64,000 bases of DNA from Cupriavidus taiwanensis (GCF_900249755.1 NZ_LT976853.1:3183270-3247269), one strand, 5' to 3'; counted from the first letter of the stretch, positions 1 to 9,590 are shown. The notes: generated from the letters alone by a model not told the origin. Numbers and translations: made by a program.

Positions 1-777
1 CTCCGGAGTGAAGGTCTTGACCAGGTCTTGCGTGGGCGCGGCGCGCTCGGCCACCAGCGGCAGCGCCTCGGCGGCCTCCATGTTGGCGGCGTAGGCCGAG
101 GTGGGGCAATAGACGATGGCGTCTTCGCCGGTCTCGGCGATGACGTGGAACTCATGCGAGCCCGAGCCGCCGATGGCGCCGTTGTCGGCCGCCACGGCGC
201 GGAATTCCAGCCCGAAGCGGCGGAAGATGCGCACATAGGCGTCGTACATGTTCTCGTACGACTTGCGCAGGCCGTCGGTGTCGCGGTCGAAGGAGTAAGC
301 GTCCTTCATGGTGAACTCGCGCCCGCGCATGATGCCGAAGCGCGGCCGGCGCTCGTCGCGGAACTTGGTCTGGATCTGGTAGAAATTGACCGGCAGCTGC
401 TTGTAGCTGCGAATCTCGGAGCGGGCGATGTCGGTCACCACTTCTTCCGAAGTCGGCTGGACCGCGAAGTCGCGCTCATGGCGGTCCTTCAGGCGCAGCA
501 GCTCGGGGCCCATCTTGTCCCAGCGGCCGGTCTCCTGCCACAGCTCGGCCGGCTGGATCACCGGCATCGACAGCTCCACCGCGCCGGCCCGGTTCATTTC
601 CTCGCGCACGATGTTTTCCACCTTGCGGATCACGCGCAGCCCGATCGGCATGTAGTTGTAGATGCCGGCACCCAGCTTCTTGATCATGCCGGCGCGCATC
701 ATCAGCTTGTGCGAAACGATTTCCGCGTCGGCGGGCGCTTCCTTGAGGGTGGAAATGAAGAATTGCGAGGCTTTCAT
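1..777 (-). CDS. proS: Prolyl-tRNA synthetase, N-terminal part (cut by window edge)
   Basis: This gene charges tRNA-Pro with proline in the cytoplasm. Only the first 259 codons are visible; the bacterial-type enzyme is about 570 aa, so the editing insertion and anticodon-binding domain lie outside the window. The start is the ATG at 777-775 (MKASQFF...). The class II catalytic core is visible: the TSEE element near residues 109-112 and motif 2 ([10 protein letters not shown], about residues 139-148), followed by [13 protein letters not shown]. It is divergent from rppH across a 193-bp spacer. Identity comes from recognisable ProS sequence and motif 2; alternatives are unlikely. Confidence 0.95.
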   Translation of the reverse strand, partial: MKASQFFISTLKEAPADAEIVSHKLMMRAGMIKKLGAGIYNYMPIGLRVIRKVENIVREEMNRAGAVELSMPVIQPAELWQETGRWDKMGPELLRLKDRHERDFAVQPTSEEVVTDIARSEIRSYKQLPVNFYQIQTKFRDERRPRFGIMRGREFTMKDAYSFDRDTDGLRKSYENMYDAYVRIFRRFGLEFRAVAADNGAIGGSGSHEFHVIAETGEDAIVYCPTSAYAANMEAAEALPLVAERAAPTQDLVKTFTPE

Positions 778-970
778 CCGTAATTTCTCTCTGGGCCGCC
801 GAGGTCGGAAAAATCCGTCCCGGCAGAATCCGGGGGGCCGGCGGCGCTGAATTATGCGCACGCGCCTGAAACTGCCCTTCTGCTCGGGGAAAACCACCAT
901 CCCCCGGTCCGGGCCCGGCTGCGCGCTTCCTTTATAATCAGCGTAATTCTAAAGGATTCGAGGTGCAGTC

Positions 971-1654
971 ATGCTCGATCGTGAAGGCTTTCGCCCGAAC
1001 GTCGGCATCATCCTCCTCAACGCAAGAAACGAGGTTTTCTGGGGCAAGCGAATCGGCGAACATTCCTGGCAGTTTCCGCAAGGCGGCATCAAGTACGGCG
1101 AAACGCCGGAACAGGCCATGTACCGCGAACTGCATGAGGAAATCGGCCTGCTTCCGGAGCACGTCAGGATCGTCGGTCGCACGCGCGACTGGCTGCGTTA
1201 CGAGGTGCCGGACAAGTTCATCCGCCGCGAGATCCGCGGCCACTACAAGGGCCAGAAACAAATCTGGTTCCTGCTGCGCATGGCCGGCAGGGACTGCGAC
1301 ATCCACCTGCGCGCCACCGAGCATCCGGAGTTCGATGCCTGGCGCTGGAGCCACTACTGGGTGCCGCTCGAGGCCGTGATCGAATTCAAGCGCGATGTCT
1401 ACCAGATGGCGCTGACGGAATTGTCACGCTTCCTGAACCGGCATCCGCGCGTGCCGCTCAGCCCGTACGGGACCCATGGCGCCCATGCTGCCCACGGCGT
1501 GCACGGACGCCACGGCGGGCCGCGCGGACAGGCGCTCAGCCGCGCCCAGGCCGCGCAGCAGGCAGACGCCGACGGCAATGCCGAAGCCCCGGCCGCGGCC
1601 GAGTACGTTTCGCCGGCGACGCCGGTATCCACTACACGGAGCACTGATGACTAG
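971..1654 (+). CDS. rppH: RNA pyrophosphohydrolase (Nudix) with His-rich C-terminal extension
   Basis: RppH removes pyrophosphate from 5'-triphosphate mRNA and so starts RNase E-dependent decay. The N-terminal [11 protein letters not shown] and the Nudix box at about residues 38-60 (GGIKYGE...RELHEEIGL) are clear, as is the conserved WRWSHYW region near residue 118. The protein is 227 aa, compared with about 176 in E. coli. The extra tail starts after residue 155 and has a Gly/His run ([17 protein letters not shown]) and then an Ala-rich stretch. A TATAAT hexamer at 933-938 and an AGGA-type ribosome site lie upstream of the ATG. The 3' end overlaps the next gene by 8 nt, so the two are probably coupled. 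Confidence 0.95.
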   Translation: MLDREGFRPNVGIILLNARNEVFWGKRIGEHSWQFPQGGIKYGETPEQAMYRELHEEIGLLPEHVRIVGRTRDWLRYEVPDKFIRREIRGHYKGQKQIWFLLRMAGRDCDIHLRATEHPEFDAWRWSHYWVPLEAVIEFKRDVYQMALTELSRFLNRHPRVPLSPYGTHGAHAAHGVHGRHGGPRGQALSRAQAAQQADADGNAEAPAAAEYVSPATPVSTTRSTDD

Positions 1655-2228
1655 TTTGACCGGCGTGGGCCGCCGCGGCGGCCTGAGCGCTGCCGCATTG
1701 CTGCTTGCCGCGGCCAGCCTGGCGCTGGCCGGCTGCAAGACCACCGGCAAGGAGATGGCGGAGGAAGAAAGCACCTGGAACAACCCGTTCGCGCCCAAGA
1801 CCTTCGAGGAAGCCAAGGCCATGCTGCCGGCATTGCCGCAGGAGGCCAACCTGATTCCGTTCTCGGTGGCGGGCACCGGCACGCTGTCGTTCGCGGTGGA
1901 CAGCAAGTCGATTTCGGTGGGCAAGGACAACGTGGTGCGCTACACCGCCGTCACCACCAGCCAGAGCGGCGCCCGCAACGTGACCTTTGAAGGGATGCGC
2001 TGCGACGCGTTCGAGCGCAAGCTGTATGCGACCCTGCCGCCGGGCGCCACCGAGTGGGTGCCCAACACCAGCGACTACGGCGAGACCTGGCACCGCATGC
2101 AGAGCGGCGTCAGCAACGCCTACGCCGCCACGCTGGCGATCGATTTCTTCTGCGAGGGCCGCACCGTGGCCGGCAAGCCCGCGGACATGGTGCGCGAGCT
2201 GCAATCGCGCGCGCCGCTCAAGCGCTGA
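1647..2228 (+). CDS. CNP1-like family lipoprotein
   Basis: This is a 193-aa predicted lipoprotein. Residues 8-29 form a hydrophobic signal ending in LALAGC, which puts the lipidated Cys at residue 30. The mature part contains [22 protein letters not shown] and a domain with conserved Cys residues ([12 protein letters not shown] and FFCEG) that I recognise as the CNP1-like domain, which has no established function. The start ATG at 1647 lies inside the last codons of rppH, which indicates translational coupling; an upstream in-frame ATG inside rppH would give no signal peptide. A strong bidirectional hairpin follows. The family call is from memory; the lipoprotein signal is seen directly. Confidence 0.8.
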   Translation: MTSLTGVGRRGGLSAAALLLAAASLALAGCKTTGKEMAEEESTWNNPFAPKTFEEAKAMLPALPQEANLIPFSVAGTGTLSFAVDSKSISVGKDNVVRYTAVTTSQSGARNVTFEGMRCDAFERKLYATLPPGATEWVPNTSDYGETWHRMQSGVSNAYAATLAIDFFCEGRTVAGKPADMVRELQSRAPLKR

Positions 2229-2246
2229 AGCGCGCGGAGCGGGCAT

Positions 2247-2287
2247 AAAAAAACGGCGGGGCTGCCAGGCAGTCCCGCCGTTTTTGT
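2247..2287. terminator. Bidirectional rho-independent terminator between CNP1-like gene and proB
   Basis: A long hairpin (CGGCGGG...CCCGCCG with an inner CTGCC/GGCAG stem) has an A-run on its left and a T-run on its right, so it can stop transcription from both convergent genes. Confidence 0.9.
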
Positions 2288-2296
2288 TTGCGTCGC

Positions 2297-3415
2297 TCAG
2301 ACCAGAACCAGGTTGTCGCGATGGATCAGTTCGGGCTCGTTCAGGTGGCCGAGCACGGATTCGATCTCGGACGACGGCTTGCGCGCGATCAGCCGCGCCT
2401 CCGCGCTGGAATAATTGGTGATGCCGCGCGCCACCTCCTTGCCCTGCGCATCGACGCAGGCAATGACCTCGCCGCGGGCGAATTCGCCCTGCACTTCGAC
2501 CACGCCGATCGGCAGCAGCGACTTGCCGCCGCTGGTGAGCTTCTCGACCGCGCCGGCATCGATCACCACGCGGCCGCGCAGCTGCAGGTGGTCGGCCATC
2601 CACTGCTTGCGCGCGGTCAGCCGGCCGGTCGGCGCCAGCAGCTGGGTGCCGATCGCCTCGCCGGCCGCCAGGCGTTCCAGCACATTGGCCTCGCGGCCCG
2701 AGGCGATGGTGGTATGCGCGCCCGACTTGGCCGCGCGCTTGGCCGCCAGGATCTTGGTCAGCATGCCGCCGCGGCCGATCGACGTGCCCGCGCCGCCGGC
2801 CATCGCCTCCAGCTCGGGCGTGCCGGCCAGGGCTTCGTCGACGAACTGCGCGGCCGGGTCCTTGCGCGGATCGGCGGTGTACAGGCCGCGCTGGTCGGTC
2901 AGGATCACCAGCGCGTCGCCTTCGATCAGGTTGGTGACCAGCGCGCCCAGCGTGTCGTTGTCGCCGAACTTGATTTCGTCGGTGACCACGGTGTCGTTCT
3001 CGTTGATGATCGACACCACGCCCAGCGACAAGAGCGTCAGCAGCGTCGAGCGGGCGTTCAGGTAGCGCTCGCGGTCGGCCAGGTCGGCGTGGGTCAGCAG
3101 CACCTGCGCGGTGCGGATGCCATAGCGGCCGAACTGGCTTTCATAGACCTGCGCCAGCCCCATCTGGCCCACCGCGGCGGCGGCCTGCAGCTCATGGATT
3201 TCCTTCGGACGGCGCGCCCAGCCGAGTCGCTGCATGCCTTCGGCAATGGCGCCGGAACTGACCAGCACCACTTCCTTGCCGGCCACGCGCAGCTTGGCGA
3301 TCTGGGCCGCCCAGCGGGCGATGGCGTCGTGGTCCAGCCCCTTGCCGTCGTTGGTGACCAGGCTGGAGCCGACTTTGACGACGATGCGCTTTGCCTGCGC
3401 GATGACCGATTGCAT
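2297..3415 (-). CDS. proB: Glutamate 5-kinase
   Basis: ProB phosphorylates glutamate to gamma-glutamyl phosphate, the first and feedback-regulated step of proline synthesis. The 372-aa protein has the amino-acid kinase fold at the N-terminus ([28 protein letters not shown] region, INENDTV near the middle, [10 protein letters not shown]) and a C-terminal PUA domain from about residue 280 ([14 protein letters not shown]...). Length matches the two-domain bacterial enzyme. It lies downstream of obgE on the same strand but is separated from it by a GC-rich double-hairpin repeat, so it may be transcribed by read-through or from its own promoter. Confidence 0.97.
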   Translation of the reverse strand: MQSVIAQAKRIVVKVGSSLVTNDGKGLDHDAIARWAAQIAKLRVAGKEVVLVSSGAIAEGMQRLGWARRPKEIHELQAAAAVGQMGLAQVYESQFGRYGIRTAQVLLTHADLADRERYLNARSTLLTLLSLGVVSIINENDTVVTDEIKFGDNDTLGALVTNLIEGDALVILTDQRGLYTADPRKDPAAQFVDEALAGTPELEAMAGGAGTSIGRGGMLTKILAAKRAAKSGAHTTIASGREANVLERLAAGEAIGTQLLAPTGRLTARKQWMADHLQLRGRVVIDAGAVEKLTSGGKSLLPIGVVEVQGEFARGEVIACVDAQGKEVARGITNYSSAEARLIARKPSSEIESVLGHLNEPELIHRDNLVLV

Positions 3416-3477
3416 GACGGGAATCCTGTCTCTAGGAACGCGTTTTATACGGGGGACTGCGCCGCCCCATTGTGTTC

Positions 3478-3587
3478 CCCTCTCCCCTCATGGGGAGAGG
3501 GCAGGGTGAGGGGTGGTTTGACAAGGCGCCACGCCTGATCGGGCCCCCGCCCTCACCCCCGCCCCTCTCCCGCAGGCGGGAGAGGGG
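3478..3587. repeat. GC-rich double-hairpin intergenic repeat, copy A
   Basis: Two hairpins flank a short variable core. The first is a 10-bp stem at 3478-3487/3492-3501 and the second a 12-bp stem at 3562-3573/3576-3587. The inner arms GGGTGAGGG and CCCTCACCC can also pair with each other. Close relatives occur at 17217-17324 and 54295-54419. The layout resembles paired REP (BIME/REPIN-like) elements; the family name is my inference. Confidence 0.85.
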
Positions 3588-3604
3588 AGCAAACCGTTGC
3601 CCTC

Positions 3605-4747
<1,143 letters not shown>

Positions 4748-4760
4748 TTACTTCGCCAGA

Positions 4761-4792
4761 AAAGAAAAAGCCCCGCAAGCGTTGCGGGGCCT
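4761..4792 (-). terminator. Rho-independent terminator downstream of rpmA
   Basis: On the minus strand, a GGCCCCGCAA...TTGCGGGGCT hairpin is followed by a TTTTTCTTTT run. It lies between rpmA and obgE and probably reduces obgE transcription relative to the ribosomal protein genes. Confidence 0.85.
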
Positions 4793-4813
4793 TTCATGCT
4801 GCAAAGGCTTTGA

Positions 4814-5074
4814 TCAGGCCGCCGGGACGACGCTGACTTGCTGCTTCTTGGCAGGGCCCTTGACGGCGAACTGCACGTGGCCGTCGACCAGGGCGAACAG
4901 CGTGTGGTCCTTGCCCACGCCGACGTTGTCGCCGGCATGCACGCGGGTACCGCGCTGGCGGATGATGATGCCGCCGGCGTTGATGGCCTGGCCACCAAAC
5001 ACCTTCACGCCCAGACGCTTCGATTCGGAATCACGGCCGTTCCGCGTGGAACCGCCGCCTTTTTTCTGTGCCAT
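4814..5074 (-). CDS. rpmA: 50S ribosomal protein L27
   Basis: L27 is a ribosomal protein near the peptidyl transferase centre. The 86-aa sequence starts [20 protein letters not shown] and contains [17 protein letters not shown] and HAGDNVG, which are diagnostic of the family. It starts about 40 nt after rplU stops and is cotranscribed with it from the promoter at 5535-5563. Confidence 0.98.
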   Translation of the reverse strand: MAQKKGGGSTRNGRDSESKRLGVKVFGGQAINAGGIIIRQRGTRVHAGDNVGVGKDHTLFALVDGHVQFAVKGPAKKQQVSVVPAA

Positions 5075-5113
5075 GTCTTACTCCTGTCGCTTTACCGGAT
5101 TACGCTCGATCGA

Positions 5114-5425
5114 TCAGGCAACGATCGCTTCGATGCGCAGTTCGGTGTAATTCTGACGATGGCCCTGACGCTTCTGGTAGTGCTTGCGACGGCGCATCTT
5201 GAAGATCTTCACCTTGTCGTGACGACCCTGGGAGATAACGGTAGCCTTGACGGAAGCCCCGCTCACCAGCGGCGTACCAAACTTGATTTGGTCGCCGGCG
5301 CCCACTGCGAGCACCTGGTCGAGCGTGATTTCTGCGCCAATGTCTGCCGGTATCTGTTCTACTTTCAGTTTTTCGCCAGCAGCAACCTTGTATTGCTTGC
5401 CGCCGGTTTTTACGACCGCGTACAT
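5114..5425 (-). CDS. rplU: 50S ribosomal protein L21
   Basis: L21 is a 23S rRNA-binding structural protein. I chose the ATG at 5425-5423 ([14 protein letters not shown]), which gives the usual 103 aa and has a GAGAGG ribosome site just upstream; the longer in-frame start adds 27 residues not found in the family. The C-terminus [16 protein letters not shown] is typical of L21. It is the first gene of the rplU-rpmA(-obgE) unit. Confidence 0.98.
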   Translation of the reverse strand: MYAVVKTGGKQYKVAAGEKLKVEQIPADIGAEITLDQVLAVGAGDQIKFGTPLVSGASVKATVISQGRHDKVKIFKMRRRKHYQKRQGHRQNYTELRIEAIVA

Positions 5426-5534
5426 TGTCGAACCTCTCGGATGTGAATAAAACGCCGAAGCCGCGCGATGCGGCCCGGTTATCTCCCGACCGGCAAGAAC
5501 CCGCAAGGCGAGCGACTACCGGAGGAAACCGGGA

Positions 5535-5563
5535 ATTGTAAACGAGATCGGGGAAAACTGCAA
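5535..5563 (-). promoter_or_regulatory. Sigma-70 type promoter of rplU-rpmA
   Basis: On the minus strand, TTGCAG (5563-5558) and TACAAT (5540-5535) are separated by exactly 17 nt, about 110 nt upstream of the rplU start codon. Both hexamers are close to consensus. Confidence 0.7.
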
Positions 5564-5620
5564 AGAAAACAGGCACATAGCCTGTGAGCGGCGCGGCCGG
5601 CACAATCGCCGGCTGTCCGT

Positions 5621-5716
5621 TCAGGTCAGATCGGCCAGAAGGAACCCCGCCAGTGCGGCAAACGCCACCCACCAGGCGGTGCGGCGCAGTTGGCGGCGGG
5701 GTACGGGCTTGTCCAT
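5621..5716 (-). CDS. Possible 31-aa single-pass membrane microprotein
   Basis: This is a short open frame in the rplU-ispB spacer. It starts with ATG at 5716-5714 and encodes a basic N-terminus (MDKPVPRRQLRRTAWW) followed by a hydrophobic stretch (VAFAALAGFLLADLT), as in a one-span inner-membrane protein. A perfect TATAAT on the minus strand (5728-5723) ends 6 nt before the ATG, which would place the transcript start on the ATG itself (leaderless). No good -35 or ribosome site is visible. I do not recognise a family; expression is unproven. Confidence 0.35.
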   Translation of the reverse strand: MDKPVPRRQLRRTAWWVAFAALAGFLLADLT

Positions 5717-5820
5717 GGCCGCATTATAGTGGCGCCGCTCGCCGGCGCCGCTGCGCGCAAACCCTGAAGCCATCGCCCGGCAACAATGCGGGCCATGCGT
5801 AGAACGCCGCGTGCATCGCA

Positions 5821-5826
5821 TATAAT
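5821..5826 (+). promoter_or_regulatory. -10 element (TATAAT) upstream of ispB
   Basis: A perfect TATAAT lies 29 nt before the chosen ispB start. It is downstream of the in-frame ATG at 5786, so a transcript from here could not use that ATG. The -35 region is weak. Confidence 0.55.
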
Positions 5827-5844
5827 CGACCGGTTTTGCGTAAC

Positions 5845-5857
5845 GGTGATCATCTTG
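5845..5857 (+). promoter_or_regulatory. Extended Shine-Dalgarno and TTG start of ispB
   Basis: GGTGATC at 5845-5851 matches the 3' extension of the anti-Shine-Dalgarno sequence and sits just before TTG at 5855. This spacing supports TTG over the in-frame GTG at 5846, which lies inside the ribosome site. Confidence 0.55.
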
Positions 5858-6832
5858 CCCCAGCCTTCCGCCACTGCCTTGCTTGCCCCGGTCGCTGCAG
5901 ACATGCGCGCGGTCGATGCTGTTATCCGCCAGCGGCTGTCTTCCGAAGTCCCGCTGATCGAACAGATCGGCGAATACATCATCGGTGCCGGCGGCAAGCG
6001 CCTGCGCCCGGTGATCCTGCTGCTGACGGCGCGCGCGATGGGCTATGACGGCAATCGCCACCATGAGCTGGCCGCCGTCGTGGAATTCATCCACACCGCC
6101 ACCCTGCTGCACGACGATGTCGTCGACGAGTCCGAGCTGCGGCGCGGGCGCGATACCGCCAACGCGGTATTCGGCAACGCCGCCAGCGTGCTGGTGGGCG
6201 ACTTCCTCTATTCGCGCGCGTTCCAGATGATGGTCGATGCCGGCAGCATGCGCATCATGGAGATCCTGTCGAACGCGACCAACGTGATCGCCGAGGGCGA
6301 GGTGCTGCAGTTGCTGAACATGCACGACCCCGACGTCACCGTCGAGCGCTACCTGCAGGTGATCCGCTACAAGACCGCCAAGCTGTTCGAGGCCGCCGCG
6401 CAGCTGGGCGCCGTGCTGGCCGGCGCCGACGCGCAGATGGAAGAAGCCGCCGCCGAATACGGCCGCCGCATCGGCACCGCCTTCCAGCTGATCGATGACA
6501 TGCTGGACTACACCGCCAGCGCCGAGCAGATGGGCAAGAACGCCGGCGACGACCTGCGCGAAGGCAAGCCCACCCTGCCGCTGCTGCACCTGATGGAACA
6601 CGGCACGGCCGAGCAGCGCCAGCTGGCGCGCGACGCGATCGTGCAGGGCGGCACCGAGCATTTCGACGCGGTCTTTGCCGCGATCCATGCCAGCGGCGCG
6701 CTCGAGGTCACCTTCGAAGCCGCACGGCGCGAAGCCGAAGCCGCCGAGCAGGCGGCGCGGCAGTTTCCGCCGTCCGAGCTGAAGGAAACGCTGATCCAGC
6801 TCTGCGCGTTCTCGCTGCAGCGCCAGTCCTGA
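5855..6832 (+). CDS. ispB: Octaprenyl/polyprenyl diphosphate synthase
   Basis: This trans-prenyltransferase makes the C40 side chain of ubiquinone from FPP and IPP. The 325-aa protein has GGKRLRP, the first Asp-rich motif LLHDDVVDE (FARM) and the second one LIDDMLDYT (SARM), in the usual order and spacing. I use the TTG start at 5855 (MPQPSATALLAPVAADM); the ATG at 5786 lies upstream of the likely promoter. It is divergent from rplU-rpmA, as in many proteobacteria. The chain length (octaprenyl, giving UQ-8) is inferred from the lineage. Confidence 0.95.
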   Translation: MPQPSATALLAPVAADMRAVDAVIRQRLSSEVPLIEQIGEYIIGAGGKRLRPVILLLTARAMGYDGNRHHELAAVVEFIHTATLLHDDVVDESELRRGRDTANAVFGNAASVLVGDFLYSRAFQMMVDAGSMRIMEILSNATNVIAEGEVLQLLNMHDPDVTVERYLQVIRYKTAKLFEAAAQLGAVLAGADAQMEEAAAEYGRRIGTAFQLIDDMLDYTASAEQMGKNAGDDLREGKPTLPLLHLMEHGTAEQRQLARDAIVQGGTEHFDAVFAAIHASGALEVTFEAARREAEAAEQAARQFPPSELKETLIQLCAFSLQRQS

Positions 6833-6963
6833 ACCGCGACGGGCGGCGGGAGGGCCGCGGCGGGATGCGCGCGTTTCCCTCCACCCTCTTCCATTCCCAA
6901 AAAAACGCTGCTAAACTTACGTTCTTTGCTGCTGACGCTGAAGCGTTTGCCAGCAAACCAAAT

Positions 6964-7040
6964 CGGGGTGTAGCTTAGCCTGGTAGAGCGCTACGTTCGG
7001 GACGTAGAGGCCGGAGGTTCGAATCCTCTCACCCCGACCA
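6964..7040 (+). tRNA. tRNA-Pro (anticodon CGG)
   Basis: A 77-nt cloverleaf with acceptor CGGGGTG/CACCCCG, a D arm with GCCTGGTAGAGC, anticodon stem CTACG/CGTAG with loop TTCGGGA (anticodon CGG, reading CCG), a TTCGAATC T loop and an encoded CCA end. Confidence 0.97.
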
Positions 7041-7048
7041 GATTTAAG

Positions 7049-7082
7049 AAGCCGAATCAACGAAAGTTGGTTCGGCTTTTTG
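7049..7082 (+). terminator. Terminator of tRNA-Pro
   Basis: The 11-bp stem GCCGAATCAAC/GTTGGTTCGGC has a GAAA loop and is followed by TTTTTG, 10 nt after the tRNA. Confidence 0.9.
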
Positions 7083-7100
7083 TCTTTCTACCCCTCCTCC

Positions 7101-7421
7101 TCAGCCCTTGATGGCTTTGCGCTGTCGCTTGAATGCCTTCAGCTGCGCGACGGAGAAAAGCTGGCTGCGCCCGACTTCCGCCCGTGGCGCCACCTTGCCA
7201 TCGCGCACCAGCCGGCGGAAGGTAGCCATCGAGATTTCGAGGTACTGGGCAGCCTCTGCCGCGGTGAAATCCTCCTCCGCCAGATGGCCGAAGACTTCCT
7301 CGTGCGAGAAGTTCTCATCGCCAAAGGCTTGCTGCCCGATCAGTGTGAAGAACGTGATGCGCTCCCGCGGGGGCAACTCGCCAAGGGCATGCAGCAGATC
7401 TTCAGCGGTCATCGTGTCCAT
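7101..7421 (-). CDS. Small helix-turn-helix (excisionase/HTH_17 type) DNA-binding protein
   Basis: The 106-aa protein has a C-terminal MerR/excisionase-type winged HTH (about residues 52-100: FTAAEAAQYLEISMATFRRLVRDGKV...RSQLFSVAQLKAFKRQ). The N-terminal half is acidic and helical (LPPRERITFFTLIGQQAFGDENFSHEEVF). Proteins of this shape are often phage excisionases or antitoxin-like regulators. No integrase or toxin gene is adjacent. It lies tail to tail with tRNA-Pro, GC content is lower than in the surroundings, and a 28-bp palindrome 59 nt upstream suggests autoregulation. The precise role is unknown. Confidence 0.65.
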   Translation of the reverse strand: MDTMTAEDLLHALGELPPRERITFFTLIGQQAFGDENFSHEEVFGHLAEEDFTAAEAAQYLEISMATFRRLVRDGKVAPRAEVGRSQLFSVAQLKAFKRQRKAIKG

Positions 7422-7800
7422 TCCTTTGTGCCCTCAGGTATTTCATTAGTTCGGCATCTTGTAGTTTCGCCTCATGCGATGTTATACACTCATTTTTGAC
7501 TCTATAACAGATCAGGCATCGCCGCGATGCCGGCGAGCCACCACGCCGGGAAGCATGGCTGGTCCAGGGACCAATGGGGATTGAGGCAATTCGCAAATTG
7601 CCATGATGCTGGTGTTCCAACCCCGTGGGACTGAGCCCCGCGCAAGTAGGGTTGCGCCCGTGTCGCGCAAACGCCAATACCGGGCCCTCATCGCCTTTAC
7701 AAAAAGTGACCCCAGCGTCAAACTGCCCCGAGCCCGGGGGACGTGGGTCCGTCCGCCCTCGCCTGCACGCCTTACCGCCTAACCGCATCGCGCACCTGCC
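7422..7800. other. 379-bp spacer between the HTH gene and pilB
   Basis: It holds the palindrome at 7481-7508 and otherwise no convincing gene. A 69-codon minus-strand frame (7512-7721) has no ribosome site or recognisable domain. Composition is lower in GC than the pil genes next to it, which may mark a remnant of DNA inserted at the tRNA. Confidence 0.5.
7481..7508. promoter_or_regulatory. 28-bp imperfect palindrome, putative operator of the HTH gene
   Basis: GTTATA-cactc...gagtc-type arms: GTTATACACTC pairs imperfectly with the reverse complement of GACTCTATAAC, with identical GTTATA/TATAAC ends. On the minus strand TATAAC (7486-7481) could serve as a -10 hexamer, so binding would block the promoter. 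The operator role is inferred. Confidence 0.5.
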
Positions 7801-9525
7801 ATGACACTCGGACTTGCCCTGGCCCAGAGCCGGCGTATCGCGCCCGCCCTGCTTGCTCAGCTGGAGCAGGCCGCGCGTGAAAAGCAATCGCAGCTGATCG
7901 ACGAGATCGTCGGCAGCGGCACCATGAGCGCGCACGACCTGGCGCTGTTCGCCGCGGACAAGTACCAGCTGCCGCTGCTCGACCTGGCCCAGTACAACCT
8001 GGCCAAGGTGCCGCCGGCGCTGGCCGGCAACCGTGAATTCCATGCCCACCGGCTGCTGCCGCTGGGCCGGCGCGAGAACCGGCTGGTGCTGGCGACTTCC
8101 GATCCGTCCAACCAGGCCGGCCTGGACGCGATCCGCGACAAGTACAAGCTGCCGGTCGAAGCGGTGGTGGTCGAGCACGACAAGCTGATGAAGCATGTGC
8201 GCGCCGCCGGCGAGGCGCTGGGCACGCTGAAGAACATCTCGCCGGTGCAGGCCGAGCGCAAGCTGATCGAATACGATCCGGTGGCCGCCGCCGGCAACCA
8301 GCGCAACCGCACCACGGCCGACAATATCGACGACGCCCCGGTGGTGCGCTTCCTGCAGAAGCTGCTGACCGAGGCCTTCCACCGCGGCGCCTCGGACCTG
8401 CACTTCGAGCCGTTCGAAACCTTCTACCGCATCCGCTTCCGCGTCGACGGCGTGCTGCAGGAAGTCGCGCGCCCGCCGCTGGATATCCGCGACAAGATCG
8501 CGACCCGCATCAAGGTGCTGTCGCGCCTGGATATTTCTGAAAAGCGCGTGCCGCAGGACGGCCGCATGAAGCTGCTGATCGCGCTGCCCAAGGACAAGGA
8601 TGCCAAGGAAACCGTCGAGAAGGCGGTGGACTTCCGCGTGTCAACGCTGCCCACGCTGTTCGGCGAGAAGATCGTGATGCGGATCCTGGAATCGTCGTCC
8701 GACAAGCTCGACATCGACCAGCTCGGCTACGAGCCGGAGCAGAAGGCGCTGCTGCTGGACGTGATCAAGCGCCCCTACGGCATGGTGCTGGTGACCGGCC
8801 CCACCGGCAGCGGCAAGACCGTCTCGCTGTACACCTTCCTGAACCTGCTGAACCAGGGCGACATCAATATCTCCACGGCCGAGGACCCGGCTGAAATCCA
8901 GCTGCCGGGGATCAACCAGGTCAATGTCAACGACAAGGCCGGGCTGACCTTCGCCGCTGCGCTGCGGTCGTTCCTGCGCCAGGATCCGGACATCATCATG
9001 GTCGGTGAGATCCGCGACCTGGAAACCGCCGACATTTCCATCAAGGCCGCGCAGACCGGCCACCTGGTGTTGTCGACGCTGCACACCAACGACGCGCCGA
9101 CCACGCTGACCCGCCTGATGAACATGGGCGTGGCCCCGTTCAATATTGCGTCGAGCGTGCTGATGATCACAGCGCAGCGGCTGGCGCGGCGGCTGTGCAC
9201 CTGCAAGCGCCAGGGCGAGATCCCGCGCGAGGCCTTGCTGGAAGCGGGCTTCCGCGAGCGCGACCTGGACGGCAGCTGGCAGCCCTGGCATCCGGTCGGC
9301 TGCGAGCGCTGCAACGGCAGTGGCTACAAGGGCCGCTGCGGCATCTACCAGGTAATGCCGATCACCGAGGCCATGCAGGAGATCATCCTGGCGCATGGCA
9401 CCGCGCTGCAGATTGCCGAGCAGGCGCGCAAGGACGGCGTGCTATCGTTGCGCGAAGCGGGGCTGCTGAAGGTCAGGCAGGGCGTCACGTCACTCGAAGA
9501 AGTGCTGGCGACCACGAACACGTAG
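7801..9525 (+). CDS. pilB: Type IV pilus assembly (extension) ATPase PilB/GspE family
   Basis: This hexameric ATPase powers pilus extension at the inner membrane. The 574-aa protein has an N-terminal MshEN/T2SSE_N domain, Walker A GPTGSGKT near residue 333, the Asp box (EDPAEI, here Ala in place of the common Val/Ile), Walker B DIIMVGEIRD near 397 and the His box. A four-Cys zinc site is formed by C466, C468, C501 and C504, as in PilB/GspE. It is followed by pilC and pilD, which points to a type IV pilus rather than a complete type II secretion system. No pilin gene is present here. Confidence 0.93.
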   Translation: MTLGLALAQSRRIAPALLAQLEQAAREKQSQLIDEIVGSGTMSAHDLALFAADKYQLPLLDLAQYNLAKVPPALAGNREFHAHRLLPLGRRENRLVLATSDPSNQAGLDAIRDKYKLPVEAVVVEHDKLMKHVRAAGEALGTLKNISPVQAERKLIEYDPVAAAGNQRNRTTADNIDDAPVVRFLQKLLTEAFHRGASDLHFEPFETFYRIRFRVDGVLQEVARPPLDIRDKIATRIKVLSRLDISEKRVPQDGRMKLLIALPKDKDAKETVEKAVDFRVSTLPTLFGEKIVMRILESSSDKLDIDQLGYEPEQKALLLDVIKRPYGMVLVTGPTGSGKTVSLYTFLNLLNQGDINISTAEDPAEIQLPGINQVNVNDKAGLTFAAALRSFLRQDPDIIMVGEIRDLETADISIKAAQTGHLVLSTLHTNDAPTTLTRLMNMGVAPFNIASSVLMITAQRLARRLCTCKRQGEIPREALLEAGFRERDLDGSWQPWHPVGCERCNGSGYKGRCGIYQVMPITEAMQEIILAHGTALQIAEQARKDGVLSLREAGLLKVRQGVTSLEEVLATTNT

Positions 9526-9590
9526 GGAAGCAGGACACAACGTAAAGACAAGACGCACCACAAGCGTCATTTACATCGGGGGTCAATACC

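Noticed and set aside
7402..7500. Possible toxin or leader peptide overlapping the HTH gene start
   Set aside because: The only in-frame ATG gives about 15 codons; no toxin family is recognisable.
7512..7721. 69-codon minus-strand frame in the HTH-pilB spacer
   Set aside because: No ribosome site, no promoter and no recognisable domain.
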